Below are positions 9,201-17,822 of a DNA stretch of 64,000 nucleotides, in pieces. A program made the translations under genes and the position numbers. The notes below the pieces were generated by a model. That model did not search any database. It was given only the letters and a program-made list of their open reading frames with translations, and was not told where the DNA came from. Location of the stretch: NCBI RefSeq assembly GCF_014075995.1, contig NZ_CP055153.1:2604001-2668000 (forward strand). Reading direction: 5' to 3'. The stretch comes from Adhaeribacter radiodurans. Its GTDB lineage: Bacteria; Bacteroidota; Bacteroidia; Cytophagales; Hymenobacteraceae. The stretch's first letter is position 1, and each line of letters opens with the position of its first letter.

Positions 9201-11158
9201 CTCGTTAAATTACTTGCCATGGAGTTTACGTTATCGGTCAAAGCTTTCCAAACACCGGCTACATTCGGCACGTTGGCTTGTCCGCCTAATTTCCCTTCGG
9301 TACCTACTTCCAAGGCCACGCGGGTAACTTCCCCGGCAAAAATGTTCAGGGAGTCCACCATCTGGTTCAGAATATTTTTGAGCTCCAGGATTTCACCTTT
9401 AACGTTCACCGTCATTTTCTGGCTTAAGTCTCCCTTTGCTACGGCTGTTGCTACATTAGCAATATCGCGTACCTGACTCGTTAAGTTACTCGCCATGGAG
9501 TTTACGTTATCGGTCAAAGCTTTCCAGGTACCGCCAACATTGGGAACAGTAGCTTGTCCGCCTAATTTTCCTTCGGTACCTACTTCCAAGGCCACCCGGG
9601 TTACTTCCCCGGCAAAAATGTTCAAAGAGTCCACCATTTGGTTGATATTCTCTTTCAGTTGCAAGAGTTCGCCTCTAACATCTACCGTAATCTTCTGACT
9701 TAAATCACCCCGAGCCACCGAAGTAGCTACGTTCGCAATGTCACGCACTTGACTGGTCAGGTTACTAGCCATTAAGTTTACGTTGTCAGTCAATTCTTTC
9801 CAGATACCCGCTACTCTGGGTACAATGGCTTGGCCGCCGAGTTTTCCTTCGGTACCTACTTCCCGGGCTACCCGGGTAACTTCATCCCCGAAGATGTTCA
9901 GGGAATCCACCATCTGGTTGATGTTCTCTTTTAATTCTAACAGCTCCCCTTTTACATTAACCGTAATTTTCTGGGTTAAATCGCCTTTCGCTACGGCGGT
10001 GGCAACGTTAGCAATATCCCGTACCTGGCTCGTTAAGTTACTAGCCATGGTATTTACGTTATCGGTTAACTCTTTCCAGGTACCGCCAACATTGGGTACT
10101 CTGGCTTGCCCACCCAATTTTCCTTCTGTACCTACTTCACGGGCTACGCGGGTTACTTCATCCCCGAAGATGTTTAAAGAATCCACCATCTGGTTGATGT
10201 TTTCTTTCAACTGCAACAATTCACCTTTTACATCTACCGTAATTTTCTGGGTTAAATCACCCTTGGCTACGGCAGTGGCTACGTTGGCAATATCCCGCAC
10301 CTGGCTGGTGAGGTTACTTGCCATAGTATTTACGTTATCCGTTAAATCTTTCCAAACACCAGCCACATTTGGTACCGAAGCCTGCCCGCCTAATTTTCCT
10401 TCCGAACCTACTTCAAGAGCCACCCGGGTAACTTCCCCGGCAAAAAGATTAAGGTTATCAATGGTGCGGTTAATGGTTTCGGCCATTACTTTGAAATCGC
10501 CGGAAACCGGAATCTGAAACGTTTCGTCTAGATTTCCTTTCGAAATATTTTTTAAAACTTTGCCTACTTCTAAAACCGGAACAGCAATGGAATCGACCAG
10601 GCCATTAATATTATTAATCATGTCTTTCCAGAATCCGGAAGCACTTTCGGCCGAAGCCCGCGCTTTTAAGTTTCCTTCTACTCCGGCTACTTTGGAAATG
10701 CGCGATACCTCGCCGCCTACACCTCCAATCATTTCCACCATAGAATTATACGCTTCGGCTATTTCCGCAAAAATATCATCGTCTTGCTTGGTAAGCCGAA
10801 CAGACACATCGCCTTTTTTAAAAGCATCTAAAGCATACAAAACCCGGTTAAGTTGTTCATTCAGGTAATTTTGTTCACGGGTATCAGAACCATCGCCGGC
10901 CATAGAAGATTTGCGGGCAGAATTACCGCCAGCAGAAATTCGAATTGCTCTTATGTCTCTCCCGTTTTTAGGTAAGGTAGAAGCCTCCGAAACAGAAATA
11001 GGTTCTTGAACCACTTCTTTAATTGCAGCTGGATTAGGAGCTTGTTTTGCTTCCGGTTTAGCAGCAGCATTTGCTGGAGACGCTTCAGGCACCTTGCTAG
11101 TTTCCGGTGGAGCAATCAACTTATCTTTATTCAACTTCATGTTTTTTCCTAAAGCCAT
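6221..11158 (-). CDS. Giant soluble poly-HAMP methyl-accepting chemotaxis receptor
   Basis: A 1645-residue protein without any membrane segment or signal peptide. Residues 1-95 are Ala/Pro-rich and contain a basic patch ([19 protein letters not shown]). A divergent HAMP unit follows at about 96-240, then ten nearly identical 92-residue HAMP-pair units (about 240-1160; motif [19 protein letters not shown] ... [20 protein letters not shown]), one diverged unit, and an MCP signalling hairpin at about 1260-1540 with the conserved tip [17 protein letters not shown] basic tail ends the protein. The repeats resemble the poly-HAMP arrays of fungal Nik1-type kinases. A cytoplasmic receptor is inferred; the ligand is unknown. 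It is followed 2 bp later by cheW and preceded by a ParA gene. Confidence 0.93.
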   Translation of the reverse strand: MALGKNMKLNKDKLIAPPETSKVPEASPANAAAKPEAKQAPNPAAIKEVVQEPISVSEASTLPKNGRDIRAIRISAGGNSARKSSMAGDGSDTREQNYLNEQLNRVLYALDAFKKGDVSVRLTKQDDDIFAEIAEAYNSMVEMIGGVGGEVSRISKVAGVEGNLKARASAESASGFWKDMINNINGLVDSIAVPVLEVGKVLKNISKGNLDETFQIPVSGDFKVMAETINRTIDNLNLFAGEVTRVALEVGSEGKLGGQASVPNVAGVWKDLTDNVNTMASNLTSQVRDIANVATAVAKGDLTQKITVDVKGELLQLKENINQMVDSLNIFGDEVTRVAREVGTEGKLGGQARVPNVGGTWKELTDNVNTMASNLTSQVRDIANVATAVAKGDLTQKITVNVKGELLELKENINQMVDSLNIFGDEVTRVAREVGTEGKLGGQAIVPRVAGIWKELTDNVNLMASNLTSQVRDIANVATSVARGDLSQKITVDVRGELLQLKENINQMVDSLNIFAGEVTRVALEVGTEGKLGGQATVPNVGGTWKALTDNVNSMASNLTSQVRDIANVATAVAKGDLSQKMTVNVKGEILELKNILNQMVDSLNIFAGEVTRVALEVGTEGKLGGQANVPNVAGVWKALTDNVNSMASNLTSQVRDIANVATAVAKGDLTQKITVDVKGELLQLKENINQMVDSLNIFAGEVTRVALEVGTEGKLGGQATVPNVGGTWKALTDNVNSMASNLTSQVRDIANVATAVAKGDLTQKITVNVKGELLELKENINQMVDSLNIFGDEVTRVAREVGTEGKLGGQATVPNVAGVWKALTDNVNLMSSNLTSQMRDIANVATSVARGNLSQKITVDVKGELLQLKENINQMVDSLNIFAGEVTRVALEVGTEGKLGGQANVPNVAGVWKALTDNVNSMGSNLTSQVRDIANVATAVAKGDLTQKITVDVRGELLQLKDNINQMVDSLNIFADEVTRVAREVGTEGKLGGQANVPKVQGTWKELTDNVNTMASNLTLQVRDIANVATAVAKGDLSQKMTVNVKGEILELKNILNQMVDSLNIFAGEVTRVALEVGTEGKLGGQAAVPNVGGVWKDLTDNVNTMASNLTTQVRGIVKIVTSVSKGDLTQKLILEAKGEVADLAETINRMVDDLNRLAGEVSRVARVAGVEGKLTERATVHGVGGSWKELVDTLNDLLESIVTPVLEVSRVVRAISEGDLTQKVEIHTTGDLLSMSNALNLAVENLNSLLGEINESSQVVGSSSEEMENKGLDMSRVTVDVALAMQQMAEGAQNQALKTDQAFKLIEEIMKATKATANKADIVNRAAILGEETSQLGLKTVAEVVKNMEEISSAAALTAKTIEVLSTRSQEISKSLGVITDIASQTNLLALNAAIEAARAGEAGRGFAVVAEEIRKLAEGSRKSASEIETLVNDVKKDTSSAAAAISTMEGRVLKGKNATFEASGAFKNIATSSGETLRTSQDILTATEVQKSSIADVVKYVEEVVAIAEQTASGTQQVAGTAKQLSSSMQEMTASSQQLNEIAEDLQLGISAFKLLEDNRFYQQSRSIRHIPESPVKAISARRALTSSTNGTSSHSAKGGQRTNSALPNSINPKLEANRTSLNGGENPKKAPVRKAPNKSKS
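7680..10440 (-). repeat. Ten tandem 276-bp repeats coding for HAMP-pair units
   Basis: Landmarks recur exactly every 276 bp (for example GTCGCCTTTTGCTAC at 8048 and 8324), equal to 92 codons. The unit count comes from the ten copies of EGKLGGQA in the encoded protein. Units differ by few substitutions and keep the reading frame throughout. The repetition also opens long but meaningless frames on the opposite strand. Confidence 0.9.
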
Positions 11159-11477
11159 ACGATATTTAAATAAAAGTACTGATTCTGATAATAATAGCTG
11201 CCAAAGTAAATTCTAATAAGATATTACCTTATTTATGGACATTTAAAGATATAAAATATTTAGATTATAACCGGTAATTGTAAGTCACGGCGAAGCGAGT
11301 AATACCATTTTATATACAGGAAAACTTTGTTGATAGAACAGGTTATAATCGAAAACAATCCTGTAAAAATAAACAAAACCCCACAATTTACCACGCCATT
11401 AGTAAAGTATAAGGGCGAGCCAGTAATAAGTAAAAGCAAAATTTAGGTATTTATTGGTTGGGGTTTAATTACCTATA
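11159..11477. other. Non-coding gap between the ParA and receptor genes
   Basis: This 319-bp AT-rich stretch has no plausible gene on either strand, no convincing hairpin and no clean TAnnTTTG promoter. It may hold the receptor promoter, since the gap is long for an operon-internal one. Confidence 0.5.
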
Positions 11478-12227
11478 TTATATTTCCAGGAACTCTTTCG
11501 CTACAGCTAAATAATCTTGCGCCCCGTTAGAATTAGGGTCATAATCCAGTATGCTTTGTCCAAAAGAAGGGGCCTCGGCGAGTTTTACGTTTAAACGGAC
11601 TTTGGAACGGAAAATCTTTTCGTCTACACTTTCTTGTAAAAATGCTTCTACTTCTGAGCTAAGCTTCCGGCGTTTATCATACATAACTATCACAATACCT
11701 TTTATTTTTAACTTAGTATTTAAAGTAGATTTAACTTGTTTAACAGTGGCTAAAATCTGATTTAAACCTTGTAAGGTTAGTACTTCCATTTGCAAGGGAA
11801 TAAGTACCTGTTGCGAAGCCGTTAAGGCGTTTACGGTTAAGACGGAAAGCGAAGGCGGGCAATCAATCAGGATAAAATCAAAAATTTTTACATTGGCGAG
11901 AATACTTTTTAAAAAACTTTCTCTTTTTTCCTGAGTAACTAACGATATTTCAATGTCAACTAATTCGTGCGAGCCGGGAGCAACCGAGAAATTGTCGTCT
12001 TTATCAACTATAATTTCTTTAAGTTTTTTGTTACCCGTAAAAACATCTGCCAAAGTAAATTCAGGCTCGGTAATCCCTAAGGAATACGAAAGATTACTTT
12101 GCGGATCTAAATCAATAAGTAATACTTTTTTACCCAGTTTGCTTAAAGCCCTGCCCAGGTTAATAGTAGTAGTGGTTTTGCCGGTTCCACCTTTCTGATT
12201 AATTATTGATACAGTAGTAGTTGCCAT
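11478..12227 (-). CDS. ParA/Soj-family ATPase beside the chemosensory genes
   Basis: A 249-residue deviant-Walker ATPase: KGGTGKTTTTINLG at residues 11-24 with the signature lysine, switch I LIDLDPQSNLS, and Walker B ILIDCPPSL. ParA proteins form ATP-dependent dimers that coat the nucleoid and move a cargo. No parB or parS-like gene lies next to it, and the downstream gene is a soluble chemoreceptor. This mirrors PpfA with TlpT in Rhodobacter and ParC with ParP in Vibrio, in which ParA homologues position chemosensory arrays. That role is inferred from context; chromosome partition (Soj) is the alternative. Confidence 0.88.
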   Translation of the reverse strand: MATTTVSIINQKGGTGKTTTTINLGRALSKLGKKVLLIDLDPQSNLSYSLGITEPEFTLADVFTGNKKLKEIIVDKDDNFSVAPGSHELVDIEISLVTQEKRESFLKSILANVKIFDFILIDCPPSLSVLTVNALTASQQVLIPLQMEVLTLQGLNQILATVKQVKSTLNTKLKIKGIVIVMYDKRRKLSSEVEAFLQESVDEKIFRSKVRLNVKLAEAPSFGQSILDYDPNSNGAQDYLAVAKEFLEI

Positions 12228-12478
12228 AGTTTAGATAAACCTTCGCTTACGATTAAATTATTAGCTATAAGGTTAGTTAAATTTTGTTGGTTCGCTGCTT
12301 GTATTTAGTTTTTTCCTGCTACTTAATGTAATTTAAAGTTAACCGTAAATATTAGTATGTAACCGTACAAAATTATTTACTAAAATTGATGGTTAAGATT
12401 TTGTTATTATAATATTGATTTTCAATAACTTAAATTATTTAAAAGTCTGACATCTAATATCTTGGTACTTATATCTTC

Positions 12479-12958
12479 TTAGTTAGGTTCATGTCCTTGT
12501 GCTAAGGTATACTCCAATTCCGTCCAATTATCCATTTCAAACCAAAGGTGGTGCATACTACCGGTGGGCACATTTCCCTTATACGTACCGCTTAAAGTAG
12601 CTATTAACTCCGATACTCCAGGATTATGGCCTACCAATAAAATTACAAAACGGTTTTTATCTAATGCACTTAGGGACCTTAGAAGTTGGGTTAGGGAAGC
12701 ATTATATAAATCTCGGATAGGTAATATAGCATCTTGATTAATAGTAAATTGATTAGCAATTATAGAAGCAGTACTCAAAGTACGAAGAGCACTGCTGCAC
12801 ACGATTTGGTCGGGCTTTAAACCGGTTTGCTGCAGCCATTTACCTGCTTGAACTGCTTGTGCTTTTCCTTTCTCAGTTAAGTCACGGTCGAAATCAGCCT
12901 GGTGAAAAGAAGGGGTTTGCGCCTCTCCATGTCGACATATAAATAAGTGATACCGCAT
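12479..12958 (-). CDS. SixA-like phosphohistidine phosphatase
   Basis: A 159-residue histidine phosphatase of the short SixA type, with the catalytic RHGEA near residue 9, CSSALRTLSTA near 56 and the second catalytic His in LLVGHNPG. E. coli SixA removes phosphate from phosphohistidine in Hpt or phosphotransferase proteins. A link with the Hpt-bearing CheA nearby is possible but speculative. It is monocistronic and divergent from topA, with a 167-bp shared upstream region. Confidence 0.82.
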   Translation of the reverse strand: MRYHLFICRHGEAQTPSFHQADFDRDLTEKGKAQAVQAGKWLQQTGLKPDQIVCSSALRTLSTASIIANQFTINQDAILPIRDLYNASLTQLLRSLSALDKNRFVILLVGHNPGVSELIATLSGTYKGNVPTGSMHHLWFEMDNWTELEYTLAQGHEPN

Positions 12959-13056
12959 AAATGCTATTGAACTTGTAAGGTAAGATTGGGGTTTTAAAAG
13001 TACAGTTTGATATTGAATTTTAACAAAAATGCTTTAATCGGAAAAGGGCAAGTTTG

Positions 13057-13085
13057 TTGTATTTTAGAAAAAATAATCATCTTTG
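13057..13085 (+). promoter_or_regulatory. Possible topA promoter
   Basis: TTG at 13057-13059 and CATCTTTG at 13078-13085 are separated by 18 bp, close to the Bacteroidota consensus (one mismatch, C for T in the -7 box). It lies about 40 bp upstream of the topA ATG. Confidence 0.35.
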
Positions 13086-13125
13086 AGAAAAAAAGGCCGG
13101 TCGGTCGAGTAGTTAGAGCACATAA

Positions 13126-15567
13126 ATGGTTAAAAACTTAGTAATTGTTGAGTCGCCTGCCAAGGCAAAAACTATTGAAGGTTATTTAGGGAAGGACTTC
13201 ATTGTTAAATCTAGTTTTGGTCACGTTCGCGATTTGCCCAAAGATAATAATGCGATTGATATAAAGAATGGCTTTAAACCCACCTATATTGTTTCGGCAG
13301 ATAAAAAAGATGTAGTAGCGGAATTAAAGAAGTTAGCCAAAGAGGCAGAGCTTGTCTGGCTCGCTTCCGACGATGACCGTGAGGGAGAAGCTATTTCTTG
13401 GCATTTATCTGAAGCCCTAAACTTAAACGATAAGAAAACGCGACGCATTGTATTCCGGGAAATTACTAAAAATGCTATTTTAAACGCTATTGAATCGCCC
13501 AGGGGTATTGATATTGACCGCGTGAATGCGCAACAAGCGCGTCGTGTGTTAGACCGATTGGTGGGTTTTGAATTATCGCCGGTACTCTGGAAAAAAATTA
13601 AGACTGGTTTATCAGCGGGTAGGGTACAATCCGTAGCGGTACGCCTGGTGGTGGAGCGCGAACGGGAAATTGAGCGGTTTAAGGCCGAATCTGCTTTTAA
13701 GGTAATTGCTATTTTTATCGTGAATGGCAAGAAACTGGAAGCAGAGCTACCTAAACGTTTTAAAACCCAGGACGAAGCCCAGGCTTTCTTAGAAAAATGC
13801 CGCGGTGCGGAGTACACCATTGAAAATTTGGAGAAAAAGCCTTTAAAGCGTTCCCCGGCTGCGCCTTTTACTACTTCTACTCTACAACAGGAAGCAAGCC
13901 GTAAACTAGGATTCTCCGTGTCGCAAACCATGACGGTAGCGCAAAAGTTGTACGAAGCGGGTAAGATTTCTTACATGCGTACCGATTCAGTAAATTTATC
14001 TAAAGAAGCTGTTGATGGAGCAATTGCCCGTATAACAGCTGCCTTTGGAGAAGAATATGTAAAAGTACGCCAATACAAAAATAAATCGCAATCCGCGCAG
14101 GAGGCGCACGAAGCAATTCGGCCGACTGATTTCTTCGCGAAAGAAGTTTCTTCTGACCGGAATGAACAACGTTTGTATGAGTTAATCCGGAAACGGGCCA
14201 TTGCCTCTCAAATGGCCGATGCCGAAATTGAAAAAACAACGGCTACTATTAAAATTTCTACAGTTAAAGAAAAGTTTATTGCTACCGGCGAAGTCATTAC
14301 TTTCGAAGGTTTCCTTAAAGTGTACATTGAATCGAAAGATGACGGGGAAACGCAGGATGATGATGTAAAAGATATGCTGCCTCCTTTAACCATAGGACAA
14401 TCCTTAACTGCTGAGAGATTACAAGCTACGCAGCGGTTTTCACGTCCGGCACCACGATATACCGAAGCCAGTTTAGTAAAAAAACTTGAAGAAATGGGTA
14501 TTGGCCGTCCTTCTACTTATGCTCCTACTATTTCTACTATTCAAAAGCGTGGTTACGTAGAAAAAGATAACCGCGAAGGAAAAGAACGCAAATACCAAGT
14601 ATTAACTTTAGTTAAGGATACCATTGCTGCGGAAACAAAAACCGAACTGGTGGGAGCAGAAAAAGCAAAATTATTCCCGACCGACATGGCGATGGTGGTA
14701 AATGACTTTTTGGTAGATTATTTCCCGAGCGTAATTGATTATTCTTTTACGGCTAAAGTAGAAGAAGAATTTGATCAGATTGCTGCTGGCACAAAGGCTT
14801 GGGATAAAATGATTGAACATTTTTACAGCGGTTTTCACGAAACAGTTACCTCCAGCCAGAATGTAGAACGATCTACTATAAGCGGCACGCGCGAATTAGG
14901 CGTTCATCCGGAAACGGGTAAAAAAATTACGGCCCGGTTAGGTCGGTTTGGGCCCTTTGTGCAAATGGGTGAAGAAAACGAAGACACCAAAGAAAAGCCG
15001 GTTTATGCCAGTCTGCGCAAAGGCCAGTTTTTAGAAAGCATAACTTTAGAAGATGCCCTGGAGTTATTTAAATTGCCCAGAATAATCGGCACTTTTGAAG
15101 AGAAGGACATGACTGCCGCCATTGGACGTTTCGGTCCGTTTGTCCGACACGATAACAAGTTTTATTCTCTGCCCAAAACATTAGACCCTTTTACGGTTAG
15201 TGCCGAAGAAGCTTTTGAACTTATTCAGAACAAACGGAAGGCTGACGCGGAGAAATGTATTAAATCTTTTGCCGAGAATCCGGATGTACAGGTATTGAAT
15301 GGTCGTTTTGGGCCTTACATTGCCGTTGGTAAGAAAAACGTTAAAATTCCGAAAGATAAAGTTCCGGCCGAACTGACCCTGCAAGAATGCTTAACGCTTG
15401 CGGAACAAGCACCGGATAAACCAGCTCGAGGTGGTTTTAAGAAAAAGGCGGAATCAACGACTGATACTCCTACTAAAACCACCGCAAAGAAAACAACTAC
15501 TAAAAAGCCAACTACTAAAAAAACAGCTGGAGCTAAAAAAGCAACTGCAACAGCTAAAAAGAAATAA
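13126..15567 (+). CDS. topA: DNA topoisomerase I (type IA)
   Basis: An 813-residue type IA topoisomerase that relaxes negative supercoils in the cytoplasm. The TOPRIM domain begins with VESPAKAKTIEGYLG and carries ASDDDREGEAISWHL. The catalytic tyrosine is Tyr283 in SYMRTDS, and GLSAGRVQSVAVR marks domain IV. C-terminal repeats of the GRFGPFV type (residues about 590-750) replace zinc ribbons, as is common in this phylum. The last 45 residues are Lys/Thr/Ala-rich, a DNA-binding tail. Length and motif order are standard. The terminator at 15593 ends the transcript. Confidence 0.96.
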   Translation: MVKNLVIVESPAKAKTIEGYLGKDFIVKSSFGHVRDLPKDNNAIDIKNGFKPTYIVSADKKDVVAELKKLAKEAELVWLASDDDREGEAISWHLSEALNLNDKKTRRIVFREITKNAILNAIESPRGIDIDRVNAQQARRVLDRLVGFELSPVLWKKIKTGLSAGRVQSVAVRLVVEREREIERFKAESAFKVIAIFIVNGKKLEAELPKRFKTQDEAQAFLEKCRGAEYTIENLEKKPLKRSPAAPFTTSTLQQEASRKLGFSVSQTMTVAQKLYEAGKISYMRTDSVNLSKEAVDGAIARITAAFGEEYVKVRQYKNKSQSAQEAHEAIRPTDFFAKEVSSDRNEQRLYELIRKRAIASQMADAEIEKTTATIKISTVKEKFIATGEVITFEGFLKVYIESKDDGETQDDDVKDMLPPLTIGQSLTAERLQATQRFSRPAPRYTEASLVKKLEEMGIGRPSTYAPTISTIQKRGYVEKDNREGKERKYQVLTLVKDTIAAETKTELVGAEKAKLFPTDMAMVVNDFLVDYFPSVIDYSFTAKVEEEFDQIAAGTKAWDKMIEHFYSGFHETVTSSQNVERSTISGTRELGVHPETGKKITARLGRFGPFVQMGEENEDTKEKPVYASLRKGQFLESITLEDALELFKLPRIIGTFEEKDMTAAIGRFGPFVRHDNKFYSLPKTLDPFTVSAEEAFELIQNKRKADAEKCIKSFAENPDVQVLNGRFGPYIAVGKKNVKIPKDKVPAELTLQECLTLAEQAPDKPARGGFKKKAESTTDTPTKTTAKKTTTKKPTTKKTAGAKKATATAKKK

Positions 15568-15592
15568 TTTCAATATTAATTTACCTAATCTT

Positions 15593-15620
15593 AAAGCGAA
15601 GTAAGTTTTTACTTCGCTTT
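15593..15620 (+). terminator. Terminator after topA
   Basis: A perfect 12-bp stem (AAAGCGAAGTAA with TTACTTCGCTTT, loop GTTT) is followed by a T-rich run, 26 bp after the topA stop. Confidence 0.88.
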
Positions 15621-15680
15621 TTTATTTTACAGGTTTAACATTTCATAAAAATTGTAGTAAGCAAGAATTTAAGAGTTCTT

Positions 15681-16382
15681 ATGGCAGCACGCAAGAAAAT
15701 AGTAGTATTAACAGGAGCCGGTATTAGCGCTGAAAGCGGCATCGCCACTTTCAGGGATGCGAACGGTTTATGGGAAGGCCACGACGTAATGGAAGTAGCC
15801 TCGCCGGAAGGATGGCATCGGAATCCAGAATTGGTGTTAAATTTTTATAACGAACGGCGTAAGAAGGCGAACCAGGTAAATCCTAATCCTGGGCATCTGG
15901 CACTGGCACAGTTAGAAGATAAGTACGACCTTACCATCGTCACGCAAAATGTAGACGATCTTCATGAAAAAGCAGGCTCTACGAATGTAGTGCATTTACA
16001 CGGTAAATTATTTGAATCGAGAAGTACTGTAGATGAAAATTTGGTGTACCCGATGGATGGTTGGGAATTAAAAATGGGAGATTTGTGCGAGAAAGGTTCG
16101 CAACTCCGGCCTAATATTGTTTGGTTCGGGGAAATGGTGCCCATGATGGAAACGGCCGTGGAAGAGACCCAAGAAGCAGACGCCTTTATGGTAGTTGGCA
16201 CATCATTATTGGTGTATCCGGCGGCTGGCTTAATTAATTATGTACCCCGCGGAATACCCGTTTACGTTATTGACCCAAACTTACCAGCGGTAACTAAACG
16301 CCCTAGTTTGTATTTAATAAATGAAATAGCCAGTACCGGAGTGCCCCGAGCCATAGCAATGTTAGAGAAAGAATTCAATTAA
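15681..16382 (+). CDS. Sir2-family NAD-dependent protein deacylase (sirtuin) lacking most zinc cysteines
   Basis: A 233-residue class III sirtuin: GAGISAESGIATFRD (NAD loop), TQNVDDLHEKAG, catalytic His107 in HLHGK, and RPNIVWFGE. Tyr56-x-x-Arg59 (FYNER) matches the pair that favours succinyl/malonyl lysine substrates in CobB and SIRT5. The zinc-ribbon segment (about residues 112-145), which normally has four cysteines, keeps only one (CEKGSQLRP). The fold is therefore expected to be zinc-independent here. It uses NAD+ to deacylate protein lysines. It stands alone after the topA terminator. Confidence 0.9.
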   Translation: MAARKKIVVLTGAGISAESGIATFRDANGLWEGHDVMEVASPEGWHRNPELVLNFYNERRKKANQVNPNPGHLALAQLEDKYDLTIVTQNVDDLHEKAGSTNVVHLHGKLFESRSTVDENLVYPMDGWELKMGDLCEKGSQLRPNIVWFGEMVPMMETAVEETQEADAFMVVGTSLLVYPAAGLINYVPRGIPVYVIDPNLPAVTKRPSLYLINEIASTGVPRAIAMLEKEFN

Positions 16383-16478
16383 AAGTAATATTCAATGAAG
16401 ACTTTAACTCCGGAAAGTTATAACTCTAATATTGCTGCTTAACTATTCTTATAAAATTAGTAAATCAACAGTGATTAT

Positions 16479-17558
16479 TTAATCTAGATTGCCCCACACT
16501 TTAGTAGAATCATAGTATAATTTACCCGATTGAATTTGCAGAGGCGAGAGTATATTATTTTGGTATAACTGACCGGTACCTAAACCTTGCTCCCGCTTTA
16601 CCTCGAATTCAGCGGTAAATTGACTAATGGCATTTAAGCCAATATTGGATTCTAAGGCAGAAGTCATCCACCAATCCATTCCTTGCGCTTCTGCCAGGTT
16701 TATCCATTCCTGCGTAGCGGCAAAACCACCCACCAAGCTAGGTTTTAAAATAATATAAGCTGGCCGTATAGTGGATAGTAACTGCTGTTTTTCCTTCTTA
16801 TCTACAATGCCAATTAATTCTTCGTCTAAAGCAATAGGAATAGGAGATTGGCTGCATAAGTATGCCATTAATTCTGGCTGCTTGGGTTTAATGGGCTGTT
16901 CTATGGAATGAATAGTAAAAGCGGCTAACTGCTCCAATTTTTGTAAAGCATCTTCCGGACGGAAAGCGCCGTTCGCATCTAACCGAATTGTTAAGTTAGA
17001 AGCAGAGGCTACTTCGCGGATTTGCTGAAGAAGCATTAACTCGGTTGTAAAATCTAAACCGCCAATTTTGAGTTTCAGACAAGAGTAACCTTCCTGCAGT
17101 TTCTTTTCAATTTGCTGCTGCATAAATTCCCGGTCACCCATCCAGATTAAGCCATTTATAGGAATACCCGCTTCGGAATGTGAAAAAGAATTCGAGAAAA
17201 GCTTTCGTTGCCCTTTATTCTGTAAGTCCAGCATAGCCGTTTCTAACCCGAAGCGCACGGAAGGCCAGTTTACTAAATCATATTTTCGGATTATTTCTGC
17301 TACCGGCAGTGTTTCAATTTCGAGAGATAAATTATTAAATTGTTTAACCCAATTGTACAGCCATGTCTCGTATTCTGGTCCGTATTCCGGGCTCAAACCG
17401 GGCAAAGGCGCACACTCCCCCACTCCTATTATTTCTGGCTCCAGATTATCCCAAATTTTCAAATAATATACTACATGTTGCTGCATAGAACCCCTAGAAG
17501 TACGGGCGTCGAATTTAAACTGAAGTATTTTTTTTTGTAAGGCGGCGCACAGAGCCAT
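16479..17558 (-). CDS. menC: o-Succinylbenzoate synthase (menaquinone biosynthesis)
   Basis: A 359-residue enolase-superfamily enzyme. Visible active-site elements are K-x-K in CLKLKIGG, metal ligands Asp in RLDANGAF, Glu in SIEQPI and Asp in ALDEE, and the distal lysine in IILKPSL. MenC dehydrates SHCHC to o-succinylbenzoate. In many Bacteroidota this enzyme is found near other men genes, but here it stands alone; the MenI-like thioesterase at 63556 is 46 kb away. Dipeptide epimerase is a related alternative, but the N-terminal GECAPLPGLSPE motif fits MenC. Confidence 0.87.
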   Translation of the reverse strand: MALCAALQKKILQFKFDARTSRGSMQQHVVYYLKIWDNLEPEIIGVGECAPLPGLSPEYGPEYETWLYNWVKQFNNLSLEIETLPVAEIIRKYDLVNWPSVRFGLETAMLDLQNKGQRKLFSNSFSHSEAGIPINGLIWMGDREFMQQQIEKKLQEGYSCLKLKIGGLDFTTELMLLQQIREVASASNLTIRLDANGAFRPEDALQKLEQLAAFTIHSIEQPIKPKQPELMAYLCSQSPIPIALDEELIGIVDKKEKQQLLSTIRPAYIILKPSLVGGFAATQEWINLAEAQGMDWWMTSALESNIGLNAISQFTAEFEVKREQGLGTGQLYQNNILSPLQIQSGKLYYDSTKVWGNLD

Positions 17559-17807
17559 AATCTTTTAAATTTATTTTAAAAAAAGTAAATTTTTTGTTGC
17601 TTTAACTTTTCTAATGGACTTTATCTTCTCTGAGTATAAGCTTAAAACTAATTTTCGCTTAATATTTCTTGTAATAGTAGCCACATTTTCTTTCGCTGTT
17701 GAATTTTAATGGTTACTAATTTTTCTCTTTGCTGATAAAAGTTACTTAGATGGGCTTGACCTATAAACTTTTAGTTATAAAATAAGTTATACCCAGAAAC
17801 AATTATG

Positions 17808-17813
17808 AAGGAG
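17808..17813 (+). promoter_or_regulatory. Shine-Dalgarno site that decides the egtB start
   Basis: AAGGAG lies 9 bp before the ATG at 17823 and directly after another in-frame ATG at 17805. Such a strong site is unusual in this window and favours the 17823 start. Confidence 0.5.
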
Positions 17814-17822
17814 ATATTCAGG

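Noticed and set aside
7680-10440. Regular repeats considered as a CRISPR array
   Set aside because: The 276-bp units are coding, in frame and without spacers; no cas genes are near.
8093-10868. Several long open frames on the plus strand inside the receptor gene
   Set aside because: They run antisense to the HAMP repeats, copy each other every 276 bp and resemble no protein family; they follow from the repeated codon pattern.
11478-12227. ParA gene as a plasmid or integrated-element partition locus
   Set aside because: No parB, replication initiator or transposase accompanies it, and surrounding genes are chromosomal housekeeping genes.
13284-13931. A 215-codon open frame antisense to topA
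   Set aside because: It is fully opposite a conserved gene with intact motifs and reads as low-quality Ser/Arg-rich text.
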